A stretch of DNA of 33,601 bases from Proteiniphilum sp. (lineage in GTDB: Bacteria; Bacteroidota; Bacteroidia; Bacteroidales; Dysgonomonadaceae): positions 22,531 through 56,131 of the forward strand of contig JADMKJ010000225.1 in NCBI GenBank assembly GCA_015478855.1, written 5' to 3'. The notes below the pieces were generated by a model that was not told where the DNA came from, did not search any database, and was given only the letters and a program-made list of their open reading frames with translations. Below are positions 1-7,297 of this stretch, one piece after another; position 1 is the first letter of the stretch; each line of letters begins with the position of its first letter. The translations under genes were made by a program, and so were the position numbers.

Positions 1-146
1 ATTCTTTCTGTGAACTGAACCATTTAATACCTGATTTATTACGTTTTTTCATTATCATCGATCAAGCTGAAATCGGTTGCCGGGCAGTACAATAAGAATT
101 TAATTTATTTTCACACCTGCTAGCGCACAATCATCACCATCTTTAT

Positions 147-154
147 TATCTTTG
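147..154 (+). promoter_or_regulatory. Putative -7 element (TATCTTTG) for the SPOR lipoprotein gene
   Basis: TATCTTTG matches the Bacteroidetes TAnnTTTG -7 consensus and lies 55 bases before the start codon at 210. I see no convincing -33 TTTG at the usual distance. Apart from this element I see nothing in the first 209 bases. Confidence 0.5.
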
Positions 155-209
155 CATTAACAATCTCAGATTTGATTGATAAACAAATAACTATAAATAC
201 TGAACAGAA

Positions 210-722
210 ATGAAAAAATTCCATTTTGCATTGTTATTAGCCACGCTGATGGTTTTAGGTACCTCCTGCAAACCTAAACAAAGTGCTTACAAACAGGTAT
301 ATGAAGCTGCAAAAGAAAAAGAAATGCAACAGACTGCATCTCAGCCTTCAACAGTGGTCAAGGATGCCACGCCTCTGCCTCCTGTTGAGGTATCCGTGAG
401 AAAAGAAAAAGTGGAACCAGTATATCCCACAGATGCAGCAGGATTAAGAAAATACAGCGTTGTCATCGCTTCATTGAGTGTGAAACTGAATGCTGAATCT
501 TTGAAGGCCCGCATGGAGAATGAAGGACATCAGGTGATACTGGCTCAGAATGAGCAGGGTATGTATCGTGTGATTGTGGCAAGCTATGATGACAAAGAGC
601 AGGCAGCAGCAAAACGGGAAGAGATATATAATCAATATTCCACAATTGGAAATACGGATTATCTGAGAAGAACCTATGGTGTTCCGTTTAACGATCTGTG
701 GATTCTGGAAAGACAATACTAA
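210..722 (+). CDS. SPOR-domain lipoprotein
   Basis: This 170-residue protein starts with a lipoprotein signal: a Lys-rich N-terminus, a hydrophobic core and the lipobox LGTSC, with Cys20 as the lipidation site. A charged, Pro-containing linker (about 25-75) leads to a SPOR domain (about 81-168), recognisable from KYSVVIASL, the central helices and YRVIVASYDDKEQA. SPOR domains generally bind denuded glycan strands of septal peptidoglycan, so a role at the division site or cell wall is likely; that is inferred from the family. It is anchored to a membrane by its lipid. The next gene starts 74 bases downstream on the same strand. A MarR/XRE-type or enzymatic role is excluded by the fold; the exact partner is unknown. 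Confidence 0.85.
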   Translation: MKKFHFALLLATLMVLGTSCKPKQSAYKQVYEAAKEKEMQQTASQPSTVVKDATPLPPVEVSVRKEKVEPVYPTDAAGLRKYSVVIASLSVKLNAESLKARMENEGHQVILAQNEQGMYRVIVASYDDKEQAAAKREEIYNQYSTIGNTDYLRRTYGVPFNDLWILERQY

Positions 723-796
723 ACATAATTGTCAGGCAAGAAGTCAGAAAGCTACCCGTTACAGTTAATGTGGTGGCTTTCTTCATGATTGGGGAT

Positions 797-1555
797 ATGA
801 AAATTCATTTTTTAGGTACTGGCACCTCTACAGGAATACCACAAATTGGATGCCACTGTGAGGTGTGCAGATCATCTGATTCACACGATAAAAGACTGCG
901 TACATCTGTATCAATTGAGGTGGATGACAAGCTCATTCTGATCGATTGCACACCAGATTTCAGACAACAGGTTTTACCGCTTTCTTTCAGAAAGATTGAT
1001 GCGCTTCTTTTCACCCATGAGCATTACGACCACATGGGGGGTATAGATGATCTGCGTCCCTACGCTGTTTTCGGTACAGTGGATCTTTATATGGAGAAAC
1101 GTTTGGATATGGGTCTCAGAATAAAAATGCCATACTGCTTTTCTGAAAATAAGTATGGAGGTGTACCGGATATCCGGGTGAAACAAATAAATGAGGATGA
1201 TTCCTTTTACATAGGACATTTAGAGGTTATTCCCATACGTGTGATGCATTATCAATTGCCTATATTGGGTTTTCGGTTGAACGATTTTGCCTATCTCACA
1301 GATGTGAAAACAATACCGGAGAGAGCGTTTGAAAAACTATCCGGCGTTAAGGTGTTGGTTATAAGTGCTCTCAGGAAAACGGAGCATATTTCACATCTGT
1401 CATTGGATCAGGCTCTATCCATAGCCAACAGAATAAAACCTGAAACAATCTGGCTTACTCATATGAGCCATGAAATGGGATTACATGCAGAAGTGGATCG
1501 TGAGTTGCCACCAAACGTTCATTTAGCGTACGACGGGCTTGAATTGTCGATTTGA
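797..1555 (+). CDS. PhnP-like metallo-beta-lactamase-fold phosphodiesterase
   Basis: A 252-residue MBL-fold hydrolase. The start at 797 (MKIHFLGTGTSTG) is preferred because the fold begins there; the 33 extra in-frame codons reaching back to 698 overlap the previous gene and do not look like this family. The N-terminal GTGTSTGIPQIGCHCEVC segment carries Cys19, Cys21 and Cys24, the structural-zinc cluster of the PhnP subgroup. The metal motif HEHYDH is at 74-79, followed by conserved positions in RVMHY, YLTDVK and THMSH. PhnP of E. coli cleaves cyclic phosphodiesters of ribose in phosphonate breakdown. No phn genes are nearby, so the substrate here may differ. Members are widespread single genes in Bacteroidales. 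It should be cytosolic, as no signal peptide is seen. Confidence 0.85.
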   Translation: MKIHFLGTGTSTGIPQIGCHCEVCRSSDSHDKRLRTSVSIEVDDKLILIDCTPDFRQQVLPLSFRKIDALLFTHEHYDHMGGIDDLRPYAVFGTVDLYMEKRLDMGLRIKMPYCFSENKYGGVPDIRVKQINEDDSFYIGHLEVIPIRVMHYQLPILGFRLNDFAYLTDVKTIPERAFEKLSGVKVLVISALRKTEHISHLSLDQALSIANRIKPETIWLTHMSHEMGLHAEVDRELPPNVHLAYDGLELSI

Positions 1556-1883
1556 CATTGACTGGTTTATATTTTTTAACCAATGACCATGCAGCTTTTT
1601 TCATCGATTCACATCTTTCATGCAGACTCTATGTTGCTATTGTCTTTTGATTCGTATATTTGTATGAAAAGAGCATGAACATGAATTTCACCCATGATCA
1701 TGAACGATGAGCCAATCGATGTGATCAGTAATGCATGTTTACCATTGATAAATGAAAATGAGTGTTAAGTATAAACACGAGGTTGATATTTTCTTTGAAT
1801 GTATTAAACTTTCAGGAAAGAAATCAGTCAGATTAATTGACAGATAAAATTATTTACTAACAAACATAATATGGGGAGAAACT
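1556..1883. other. 328-base intergenic region with promoter and long leader
   Basis: There is no gene-sized reading frame here. It contains a promoter-like pair, TTG at 1634-1636 and TATATTTG at 1655-1662 separated by 18 bases, implying transcription starts near 1669 and gives a leader of about 215 bases before the ATG at 1884. The part from 1670 to 1740 repeats short CATGA/CATGAA words. A possible dyad near 1556-1585 (ATTG/GGTT against AACC/AAT) has its T run in the loop and is not a normal terminator. Confidence 0.5.
1634..1662 (+). promoter_or_regulatory. Putative promoter of the low-complexity secreted protein gene
   Basis: TTG (1634-1636), an 18-base spacer and TATATTTG (1655-1662) fit the Bacteroidetes TTTG/TAnnTTTG promoter reasonably well. 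The start codon is 222 bases further on, so if this promoter is used the leader is unusually long. Confidence 0.4.
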
Positions 1884-3227
1884 ATGAAAACGAATAAAAT
1901 CTTACTTACAGTTTTATTAATAGCTGTACCCTTCTTCGGTTTCGCCCAGGAATGGGATGATATTTATGCTGACCCTACTCGCGGTGAACCGGTTAAGGTT
2001 CGTCAGGAGGTAACACCACCACAGAAAAAGAAAGTGGTTTTGGTGCAGGGTGATGCATCCAGCATGGAGGTAACAGCTACTAGCAGGGACATCGACGAAT
2101 ACAATCGCCGCGGTGATAAAAACAGTATGTCAGAGGAGCAGGAATTTACCAACGACACTATCGATTATGAAGAATATGAATATACCGATAGGATAGTACG
2201 TTTCCACGATCCTGAATCAAGCATCAAAATCACCGGTGCTGATGAAGTAATTGTATACATGGATGGTGATCTGTATGAAGATTATAACAACCGTGGCTGG
2301 AACACGAACAATTACTATGGTATGGGATGGGGTACCGGTTACTACCCCTGGTATGATCCATGGTACTACAGTAGCTGGCGCAGCCCCTGGTTTTACGGCG
2401 GATGGTATGACCCATGGTTCTACGGTTATGGCGGCTATTACGGCTGGCACAACCCGTGGTATTACAGTAGGTGGTACAGTCCATGGTACTCCGGATATGG
2501 TGGTTACTATGGTGGCTACTATGGAGGTTATGGTTATTATGGTGGCGGTTATTCTCACGGTTTCTACGACGGTTATTACAGCAGTCTGACCAGTAACCGT
2601 TCCGGAAGGAGCTCAGGAAATTACAGAAGAAGTGCTGCCAACAGAACAACCTCCACCATGGCAGGTCTGTCCGGCAGATCATCCACACTGAACACACGCT
2701 CAGCGGTCTCCGGCAGAAGTGCGAACGTAAGCAGCAGGAGCAGTGGCATAAACACCAGAACCAGCGTCGGCAGCCGTAGTTCAGCCAACAGTCCCAGGAC
2801 AAGAATCATTGATAACTCAGGCAGAGCGATTGATTCGAGAACAGGCCGCGTGGTTGACCGTATAGGAACGACTTCAAGGTCCAGCTCGATCAACAGAGCC
2901 ACATCACCGTCCAGAACGGACAGCTATAACAGCGGCAGAGGGACTACATCAGGAACCTATCAGAGAGGTACCACCAGTCCGAGTAGAAGCGGTAACACTT
3001 ATCAGAGGTCTACTCCTACGAGGAACAATACCTATTCAACCCCCTCAAGGAGTTCAGGCACCAACAGAAGCTCTACTTACTCAACTCCGTCGAGAAGCTC
3101 AACTACAACCAGAAGCTCCACCTACTCAGCACCAAGCAGAAGCTCATCATCCAGCTCAAGCGGATCGAGCAGCAGCCGTAGTTCGGGCAGCAGTAGCAGC
3201 GGACGTTCCAGCGGAGGACGCAGGTAA
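1884..3227 (+). CDS. Secreted low-complexity protein with PW-aromatic repeats and Ser/Arg-rich tail
   Basis: This is a 447-residue exported protein of unknown function. Residues 1-21 are a Sec signal peptide (cut expected after FGFA, before Q22). Residues 22-135 are ordinary acidic and charged sequence, including KITGADEVIVYMDGDLY. Residues 136-232 are extremely aromatic and Gly-rich, with six PW[YF] motifs at about 155, 159, 168, 177, 191 and 200 followed by YGGYYGG runs. Residues 236-447 are Ser/Arg/Thr-rich with repeated TYS(T/A)PSRSS units and end GRSSGGRR. No catalytic domain is visible. The aromatic block and the cationic disordered tail suggest a cell-surface or matrix protein that binds glycan, peptidoglycan or other polymers, but this is inference. 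A stem-loop terminator follows. Antisense frames across it are composition artefacts. Confidence 0.8.
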   Translation: MKTNKILLTVLLIAVPFFGFAQEWDDIYADPTRGEPVKVRQEVTPPQKKKVVLVQGDASSMEVTATSRDIDEYNRRGDKNSMSEEQEFTNDTIDYEEYEYTDRIVRFHDPESSIKITGADEVIVYMDGDLYEDYNNRGWNTNNYYGMGWGTGYYPWYDPWYYSSWRSPWFYGGWYDPWFYGYGGYYGWHNPWYYSRWYSPWYSGYGGYYGGYYGGYGYYGGGYSHGFYDGYYSSLTSNRSGRSSGNYRRSAANRTTSTMAGLSGRSSTLNTRSAVSGRSANVSSRSSGINTRTSVGSRSSANSPRTRIIDNSGRAIDSRTGRVVDRIGTTSRSSSINRATSPSRTDSYNSGRGTTSGTYQRGTTSPSRSGNTYQRSTPTRNNTYSTPSRSSGTNRSSTYSTPSRSSTTTRSSTYSAPSRSSSSSSSGSSSSRSSGSSSSGRSSGGRR

Positions 3228-3260
3228 AGGTTGAGGTTCCTGTGAATATATCAATAAAAT

Positions 3261-3308
3261 AGAGTATCTCAGTAGGTTTATGAGATAACATATGGGGATA
3301 CTCTTTTT
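3261..3308 (+). terminator. Stem-loop terminator after the low-complexity protein gene
   Basis: AGAGTATC (3261-3268) pairs with GATACTCT (3297-3304), followed by TTTTT. An alternative inner pairing, TATCTCA (3265-3271) with TGAGATA (3281-3287), competes with the base of the stem. Confidence 0.6.
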
Positions 3309-3420
3309 ATATAAAATAAAAAACGTATGCAACGGGCATATAAATCATCACTTCCCTATAGAGGATGAAAGCGTGTTGCCTATATAACCTTGGATGAATA
3401 AAAATTATAATCATAATCGT

Positions 3421-4980
3421 ATGAAAAGATTCACTTATATTCTTTTTTCGTTGAGCCTGCTTGCGGGACCTCTTTATGCGCAGGGTGAGGTGGATGCTGC
3501 CAGGTTTTCCCGTGAAGACCTGCATGGGACCGCCCGTGCCATGTCGATGGGGGGAGCCTTCGGAGCACTGGGAGGTGACCAGACAGGTGTTTCCATTAAT
3601 CCGGCGGGTATCGCTGTGTATCGGAGTTCAGAAGTGGTAGGTACTGTGAACCTGTCACAGGAGAGATCCACCGTGGGAAGCCAGGAAATGAATAAAACCC
3701 GTTTCGATATGGACAACCTCGGGTTTGTTGGATATTTTCCTTTGCGGAACGATGTGATGCCACTGGTTAACTTCGGTTTCTCCTTTAACAAGCTGAAGTC
3801 ATTCAACAAAAATATCTCGGCTATAGGCAGTCCGAACAGCACGATGCTGGATTATATCGCCGACAGAAGTGCCGGTGTTCACCCCGACCTTCTGCAAATG
3901 GGTGATAATTTACCTGATCCCTTTATGGGGGATCAACCCTGGCTGGCAATACTGGGCTATAACTCCTGGCTGATTGATCCGGTGGATGATGAGGGGACCT
4001 TTTATGACCCTGTGACGAATGAAAGTGGAGCCATCAATGAGATTCACCTTCAGGAAAGGGGTTATATCGACAATTATGACTTTACGGTGGGGACAACCTT
4101 CAATCATGTGCTGAACCTGGGGCTCTCATTATCCATCAAGGATATCTCCTACAGTCTTACATCTGATTATCTGGAAGACTTCAATAATGGCGGTTATACG
4201 CTTACCAACTGGCTCACAACTAGCGGTGCAGGTGTAAGTGCCAAGCTAGGAGCCATCTACCGACCTACCAATGCGATCAGGTTTGGCCTGGCATACCATA
4301 CACCCACATGGTACGCCTTGAGTGAGACCTATGAGGCCCAGATCGATGATGATATGAGTGCTTATGTTTCGGATCCGGATTATGAGCCGGCGGTCACCTC
4401 TTCACAGAGATTCTCAAATGATTACGATTTGAAGACCCCCGGGAAATGGGTAGCAAGCATGGCCGGCGTCTTTGGAAACGCATTTATTGCCAGTATAGAT
4501 TATGAACTTGTCGACTATAGTAAGATGAGTCTGTCAGCTCCTTCCGGCACCAATGATGAAGATGGATGGTATGCATCAGACAATGAATATATTGCTATGG
4601 ACTTCAAACCGGCTTCAACCGTCCGGTTGGGGATGGAATATCGATTTACACCTCAATTTTCCGGAAGAGTGGGTTATGCATGGATGCAAAATCCTTACGA
4701 ATCAGTCCTTGCCGAGAAAGGGGATGCTTTTATCAGAAACTCGAACACAGTATACCGTATTGAAGGTGACACCAATTATTTTACCGGTGGTATAGGTTAT
4801 CGTTTCAACAGGAACTTCTTCCTCGATCTGGCAGTAGTTTACAAAACAGAAACCGACGATCTCTATCCCTTCCCGAACCTCTGGACAGAGAATCGGGATG
4901 AGCTGGTGATTGATGCTTCTCCCTTTTCACTGAAGAATCAATCCATCAGAGGATTGGTGACTTTAGGATACAAGTTTTAA
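3421..4980 (+). CDS. OmpP1/FadL/TodX-family outer-membrane transport protein
   Basis: A 519-residue outer-membrane beta-barrel. The start at 3421 (MKRFTYILFSLSLLAGPLYA) gives a clean signal peptide cut before Q22; the in-frame ATG at 3394 would add nine residues (MNKNYNHNR) ahead of it. The mature N-terminus has the FadL-family hatch-like segment: RFSREDLHGTARAMSMGGAFGALGGDQTGVSINPAGIAVYRSSE. The rest alternates amphipathic strands with acidic loops and ends GLVTLGYKF, with the terminal Phe typical of barrels handled by the BAM complex. The family imports hydrophobic compounds such as fatty acids or aromatics across the outer membrane; the ligand here is unknown. Automated annotation often calls such Bacteroidetes proteins hemin receptors, for which I see no evidence. 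A strong terminator follows. Confidence 0.85.
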   Translation: MKRFTYILFSLSLLAGPLYAQGEVDAARFSREDLHGTARAMSMGGAFGALGGDQTGVSINPAGIAVYRSSEVVGTVNLSQERSTVGSQEMNKTRFDMDNLGFVGYFPLRNDVMPLVNFGFSFNKLKSFNKNISAIGSPNSTMLDYIADRSAGVHPDLLQMGDNLPDPFMGDQPWLAILGYNSWLIDPVDDEGTFYDPVTNESGAINEIHLQERGYIDNYDFTVGTTFNHVLNLGLSLSIKDISYSLTSDYLEDFNNGGYTLTNWLTTSGAGVSAKLGAIYRPTNAIRFGLAYHTPTWYALSETYEAQIDDDMSAYVSDPDYEPAVTSSQRFSNDYDLKTPGKWVASMAGVFGNAFIASIDYELVDYSKMSLSAPSGTNDEDGWYASDNEYIAMDFKPASTVRLGMEYRFTPQFSGRVGYAWMQNPYESVLAEKGDAFIRNSNTVYRIEGDTNYFTGGIGYRFNRNFFLDLAVVYKTETDDLYPFPNLWTENRDELVIDASPFSLKNQSIRGLVTLGYKF

Positions 4981-5004
4981 GTAAATTTTATTTCTGTCAC
5001 ATGC

Positions 5005-5036
5005 AAGCCGGGTAGATCATGCCCGGCTTTCTTTTT
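5005..5036 (+). terminator. Rho-independent terminator after the FadL-like gene
   Basis: AAGCCGGG (5005-5012) pairs perfectly with CCCGGCTT (5022-5029), followed by a T-rich tail to 5036. It lies 25 bases past the stop codon. Confidence 0.85.
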
Positions 5037-5058
5037 ACCCTGTTTTAATAAAAAGAGT

Positions 5059-5066
5059 TACCTTTG
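5059..5066 (+). promoter_or_regulatory. Putative -7 element (TACCTTTG) for panB
   Basis: TACCTTTG fits TAnnTTTG, lies 28 bases before the panB start and directly follows the upstream terminator. The -33 region is only T-rich. Confidence 0.6.
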
Positions 5067-5094
5067 CACTACTGCAACAATAATAAACAAATGT

Positions 5095-5928
5095 ATGGAA
5101 CAGACAAAAGGTTATATCTCAAATGACGATAAAAGGAAAGTGACAACACATCGACTGCTGGAGATGAAACAGCGTGGAGAAAAGATCTCCATGCTCACGG
5201 CGTACGATTATTCCATGGCTTCAGTTATCGACCAGGCCGGTATGGATGTGATTCTTGTGGGTGACTCTGCCTCAAATGTCATGGTTGGAAATACGACCAC
5301 CCTGCCTATGACCGTAGATCAGATGATCTATCACGGTAAGTCGGTGATGAATGCCGTTAAAAGAGCCATGGTGGTGATCGATATGCCTTTTGGCAGTTAC
5401 CAGGGAAACCCTGTGGAGGCTGTTTCCAACGCCGTGAAGATAATGAAGGAGACACAGGCCGACTGTCTCAAACTGGAAGGCGGTAAAGAGATTCTCGAGT
5501 CGGTACAACGTATTCTGAGTGCCGGTATCCCCATTATGGGACACCTGGGACTGATGCCACAATCGATCAACAAATACGGTACCTATGCCGTGCGTGCCCA
5601 GGATGAAGAGGAGGCACGCAAGCTGATTGATGACGCACATCTGCTGCAGGAGGCTGGTTGCTGCTCCATCGTGCTGGAGAAAATACCAGCCACACTCGCA
5701 AAGAAGGTAGCTGAAGAGCTGACCATACCGGTGATCGGTATCGGAGCCGGTCCCCATGTCGATGGACAGGTGCTGGTAATGCATGACATGCTGGGCCTTA
5801 ACAAGAGCTTTTCACCCCGTTTCCTGCGCCGCTATGCCAATCTCTACGATGTGGTGAGTGAAGCCGTGCAGATGTATATAAATGAAGTTAAATCGTCTGA
5901 TTTTCCATCTCAGGAGGAGAGCTATTAA
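5095..5928 (+). CDS. panB: 3-methyl-2-oxobutanoate hydroxymethyltransferase (ketopantoate hydroxymethyltransferase)
   Basis: PanB transfers a hydroxymethyl group from 5,10-methylenetetrahydrofolate to 2-oxoisovalerate to make ketopantoate, the first committed step of pantothenate and CoA synthesis, in the cytosol. The 277-residue length is normal. Visible family residues are the Mg-binding Asp57 in [12 protein letters not shown], Asp96 in VIDMPFGSY, Lys126 and Glu128 in LKLEGG, and Glu195 in IVLEKIP as the expected catalytic acid, with IGIGAG near the C-terminus. The ATG at 5095 is the one in frame with the fold; the ATG at 5091 is out of frame and soon stops. No panC, panD or panE is next to it. 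Its stop codon lies inside a tandem repeat. Confidence 0.95.
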   Translation: MEQTKGYISNDDKRKVTTHRLLEMKQRGEKISMLTAYDYSMASVIDQAGMDVILVGDSASNVMVGNTTTLPMTVDQMIYHGKSVMNAVKRAMVVIDMPFGSYQGNPVEAVSNAVKIMKETQADCLKLEGGKEILESVQRILSAGIPIMGHLGLMPQSINKYGTYAVRAQDEEEARKLIDDAHLLQEAGCCSIVLEKIPATLAKKVAEELTIPVIGIGAGPHVDGQVLVMHDMLGLNKSFSPRFLRRYANLYDVVSEAVQMYINEVKSSDFPSQEESY

Positions 5929-5978
5929 TGGGTTAATAAGTTAATGAGTTAATGGGTTAATAAGTTAATGAGTTAATG
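5925..5978 (+). repeat. Tandem TTAATRRG repeat overlapping the panB stop codon
   Basis: Two perfect 24-base units (5925-5948 and 5949-5972) are each built from the 8-mers TTAATGGG, TTAATAAG and TTAATGAG, followed by a partial TTAATG. The first unit supplies the panB stop codon, so extra or missing copies would not change the protein. It fills most of the space between panB and the convergent HsdR-N-like gene. Confidence 0.9.
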
Positions 5979-5992
5979 CCGTTGACCATGCC

Positions 5993-6442
5993 TTACAACT
6001 CAGTATACATAGGGATATCAGTTAGAAATGTATAGTTCTGCGTTGCGTAATTGATCCGGTAGCAATAGTGACTGATTCCATTTGAGATAATAATATATGG
6101 TACTCTCAACACGCTGTTATAGCGAGCCACCTGATCGAAAACCTGTTGCGTGATGGACACGCCGGGCTCTTTGTACTCCGCAATCACCACCGGCTCAAGA
6201 CGATTATTGTAGACCACCGAATCACATCGGCGAGTCATAGAATTCAATTTGATAGCTCCTTCATTCACAATGCGTGATGCGGGGTAGTTTTTTTCATATA
6301 TAAGAAAATGAACAAAATGCTGACGCACCCACTCCTCGGGTGTAAGTGTAAGGTACTTCCTTCGCAACGGATCAAATATCTCAAAACCGCTACTGCTTTT
6401 TCGGATTTTTGCATCGAAAGATGGCAAATTTAACGCGTACAT
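5993..6442 (-). CDS. HsdR N-terminal-like PD-(D/E)XK domain protein
   Basis: A 149-residue protein that resembles the N-terminal nuclease domain of type I restriction R subunits (HSDR_N type) but stands alone, with no helicase part and no hsdM or hsdS nearby. The expected nuclease core is visible: Asp74 in RRCDSVVYN, then Glu89 and Lys91 in VVIAEYKEP, with Gln104 and Tyr108 in FDQVARYN as a likely QxxxY element. The metal-binding triad therefore looks intact. It is transcribed away from AMP nucleosidase and holA from overlapping promoters. From memory, this small family recurs near holA in Bacteroidales. A housekeeping role in DNA or RNA processing is more plausible than restriction, but the function is unknown. 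Confidence 0.75.
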   Translation of the reverse strand: MYALNLPSFDAKIRKSSSGFEIFDPLRRKYLTLTPEEWVRQHFVHFLIYEKNYPASRIVNEGAIKLNSMTRRCDSVVYNNRLEPVVIAEYKEPGVSITQQVFDQVARYNSVLRVPYIIISNGISHYCYRINYATQNYTFLTDIPMYTEL

Positions 6443-6446
6443 ATTG

Positions 6447-6454
6447 TATCTTTG
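6447..6454 (+). promoter_or_regulatory. Putative -7 element (TATCTTTG) for amn-holA
   Basis: TATCTTTG lies 42 bases before the AMP nucleosidase start. The predicted start point (about 6461) is only about 10 bases from that of the opposing promoter. Confidence 0.55.
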
Positions 6455-6478
6455 TTACTGAACAAGGTTCACTCTGAA

Positions 6479-6486
6479 CAAAAATA
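6479..6486 (-). promoter_or_regulatory. Putative -7 element (TATTTTTG, minus strand) for the HsdR-N-like gene
   Basis: On the minus strand this reads TATTTTTG, 36 bases before the start codon at 6442. It faces and overlaps the promoter of the divergent gene. Confidence 0.45.
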
Positions 6487-6496
6487 GCTCTTTTTT

Positions 6497-7273
6497 ATGA
6501 GAACGAAACAAGAAATTGTCGAGAATTGGCTTCCCCGATATACGAAAAGATCGTTGAATGATTTCACGAAGTTTATCCTTCTGACCAATTTCCAGAAGTA
6601 TGTGGAGATCTTTGCCGATCATTTCAATGTGCCTGTGGTGGGAGCGAATGCCAATATGCCCAATGCTTCCTCCAACGGCATCACCATCATCAATTTTGGA
6701 ATGGGGAGTGCGAACGCTGCCACCGTGATGGATCTGCTGAGTGCAGTAGCGCCGGAAGCAGTGCTGTTCCTGGGTAAATGCGGTGGGTTGAAAGCACGGA
6801 GTGAACTGGGTGATTATATTTTGCCTATCGCTGCTATTCGCGGTGAGGGAACATCGAATGACTATTTTCCTCCGGAAGTACCTTCACTCCCGGCATTCAG
6901 TCTGCTGCGTGCTGTCTCCTCCAATGTACGCGATTGTGGTCGTGACTACTGGACTGGTACGGTTTACACTACCAACCGGCGTGTGTGGGAGTATGATGAT
7001 GATTTCAAAGCGTATCTCAGGCAAGTGCGCGTGATGGCCGTGGATATGGAGACAGCCACACTCTTCACCTGTGGTTTTGCCAATCATATCTCCACGGGTG
7101 CATTGTTGCTGGTCTCAGATCAACCACTGATCTCCACGGGTGTAAAAACTGAAGTTAGTGACCAGCATGTCACTGAGAATTTCGTGGAAGAGCATGTCAG
7201 AATTGGTATCAAGTCGCTCTCCTCAATTATGAATAACGGTTCTACCATCAAGCATTTACGCTTCGACTGGTAA
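6497..7273 (+). CDS. amn: AMP nucleosidase, short form
   Basis: A 258-residue member of the purine/uridine phosphorylase superfamily that matches the short Bacteroidetes AMP nucleosidase group. AMP nucleosidase hydrolyses AMP to adenine and ribose 5-phosphate in the cytosol, adjusting adenylate pools. Visible marks are the phosphate/ribose region INFGMGSANAA (about 65-75), LGKCGG (92-97), the substrate-binding AVDMETATLF (181-190) with its Met-Glu pair, and SDQP (207-210). E. coli Amn is nearly twice as long and has an N-terminal regulatory domain that is absent here, so the ATP/phosphate control known there may not apply. holA starts 24 bases downstream, suggesting co-transcription. A nucleoside phosphorylase activity is the main alternative. 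Confidence 0.85.
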   Translation: MRTKQEIVENWLPRYTKRSLNDFTKFILLTNFQKYVEIFADHFNVPVVGANANMPNASSNGITIINFGMGSANAATVMDLLSAVAPEAVLFLGKCGGLKARSELGDYILPIAAIRGEGTSNDYFPPEVPSLPAFSLLRAVSSNVRDCGRDYWTGTVYTTNRRVWEYDDDFKAYLRQVRVMAVDMETATLFTCGFANHISTGALLLVSDQPLISTGVKTEVSDQHVTENFVEEHVRIGIKSLSSIMNNGSTIKHLRFDW

Positions 7274-7297
7274 CGATTGATTTAGATTCTCTTATTT

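Noticed and set aside
698-796. Upstream extension of the PhnP-like gene
   Set aside because: It overlaps the end of the SPOR gene and adds residues foreign to the family; the MBL fold begins at 797.
1556-1590. Possible terminator after the PhnP-like gene
   Set aside because: The T run is in the loop rather than after the stem, and the stem is interrupted.
2217-2902. Several overlapping frames of 90-190 codons on both strands inside the low-complexity gene
   Set aside because: They mirror the repetitive GGT/TAC/TGG and AGC/AGA codons of the real frame, have no family features, and lack their own promoters.
3020-3220. CRISPR-like or satellite repeat in the Ser/Arg tail
   Set aside because: The repetition is at codon level (Ser, Arg, Thr, Pro) within an open frame, with irregular spacing and no spacers.
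5272-5784. 170-codon minus-strand frame inside panB
   Set aside because: Antisense to conserved PanB residues; His/Leu-rich composition is typical of a shadow frame.
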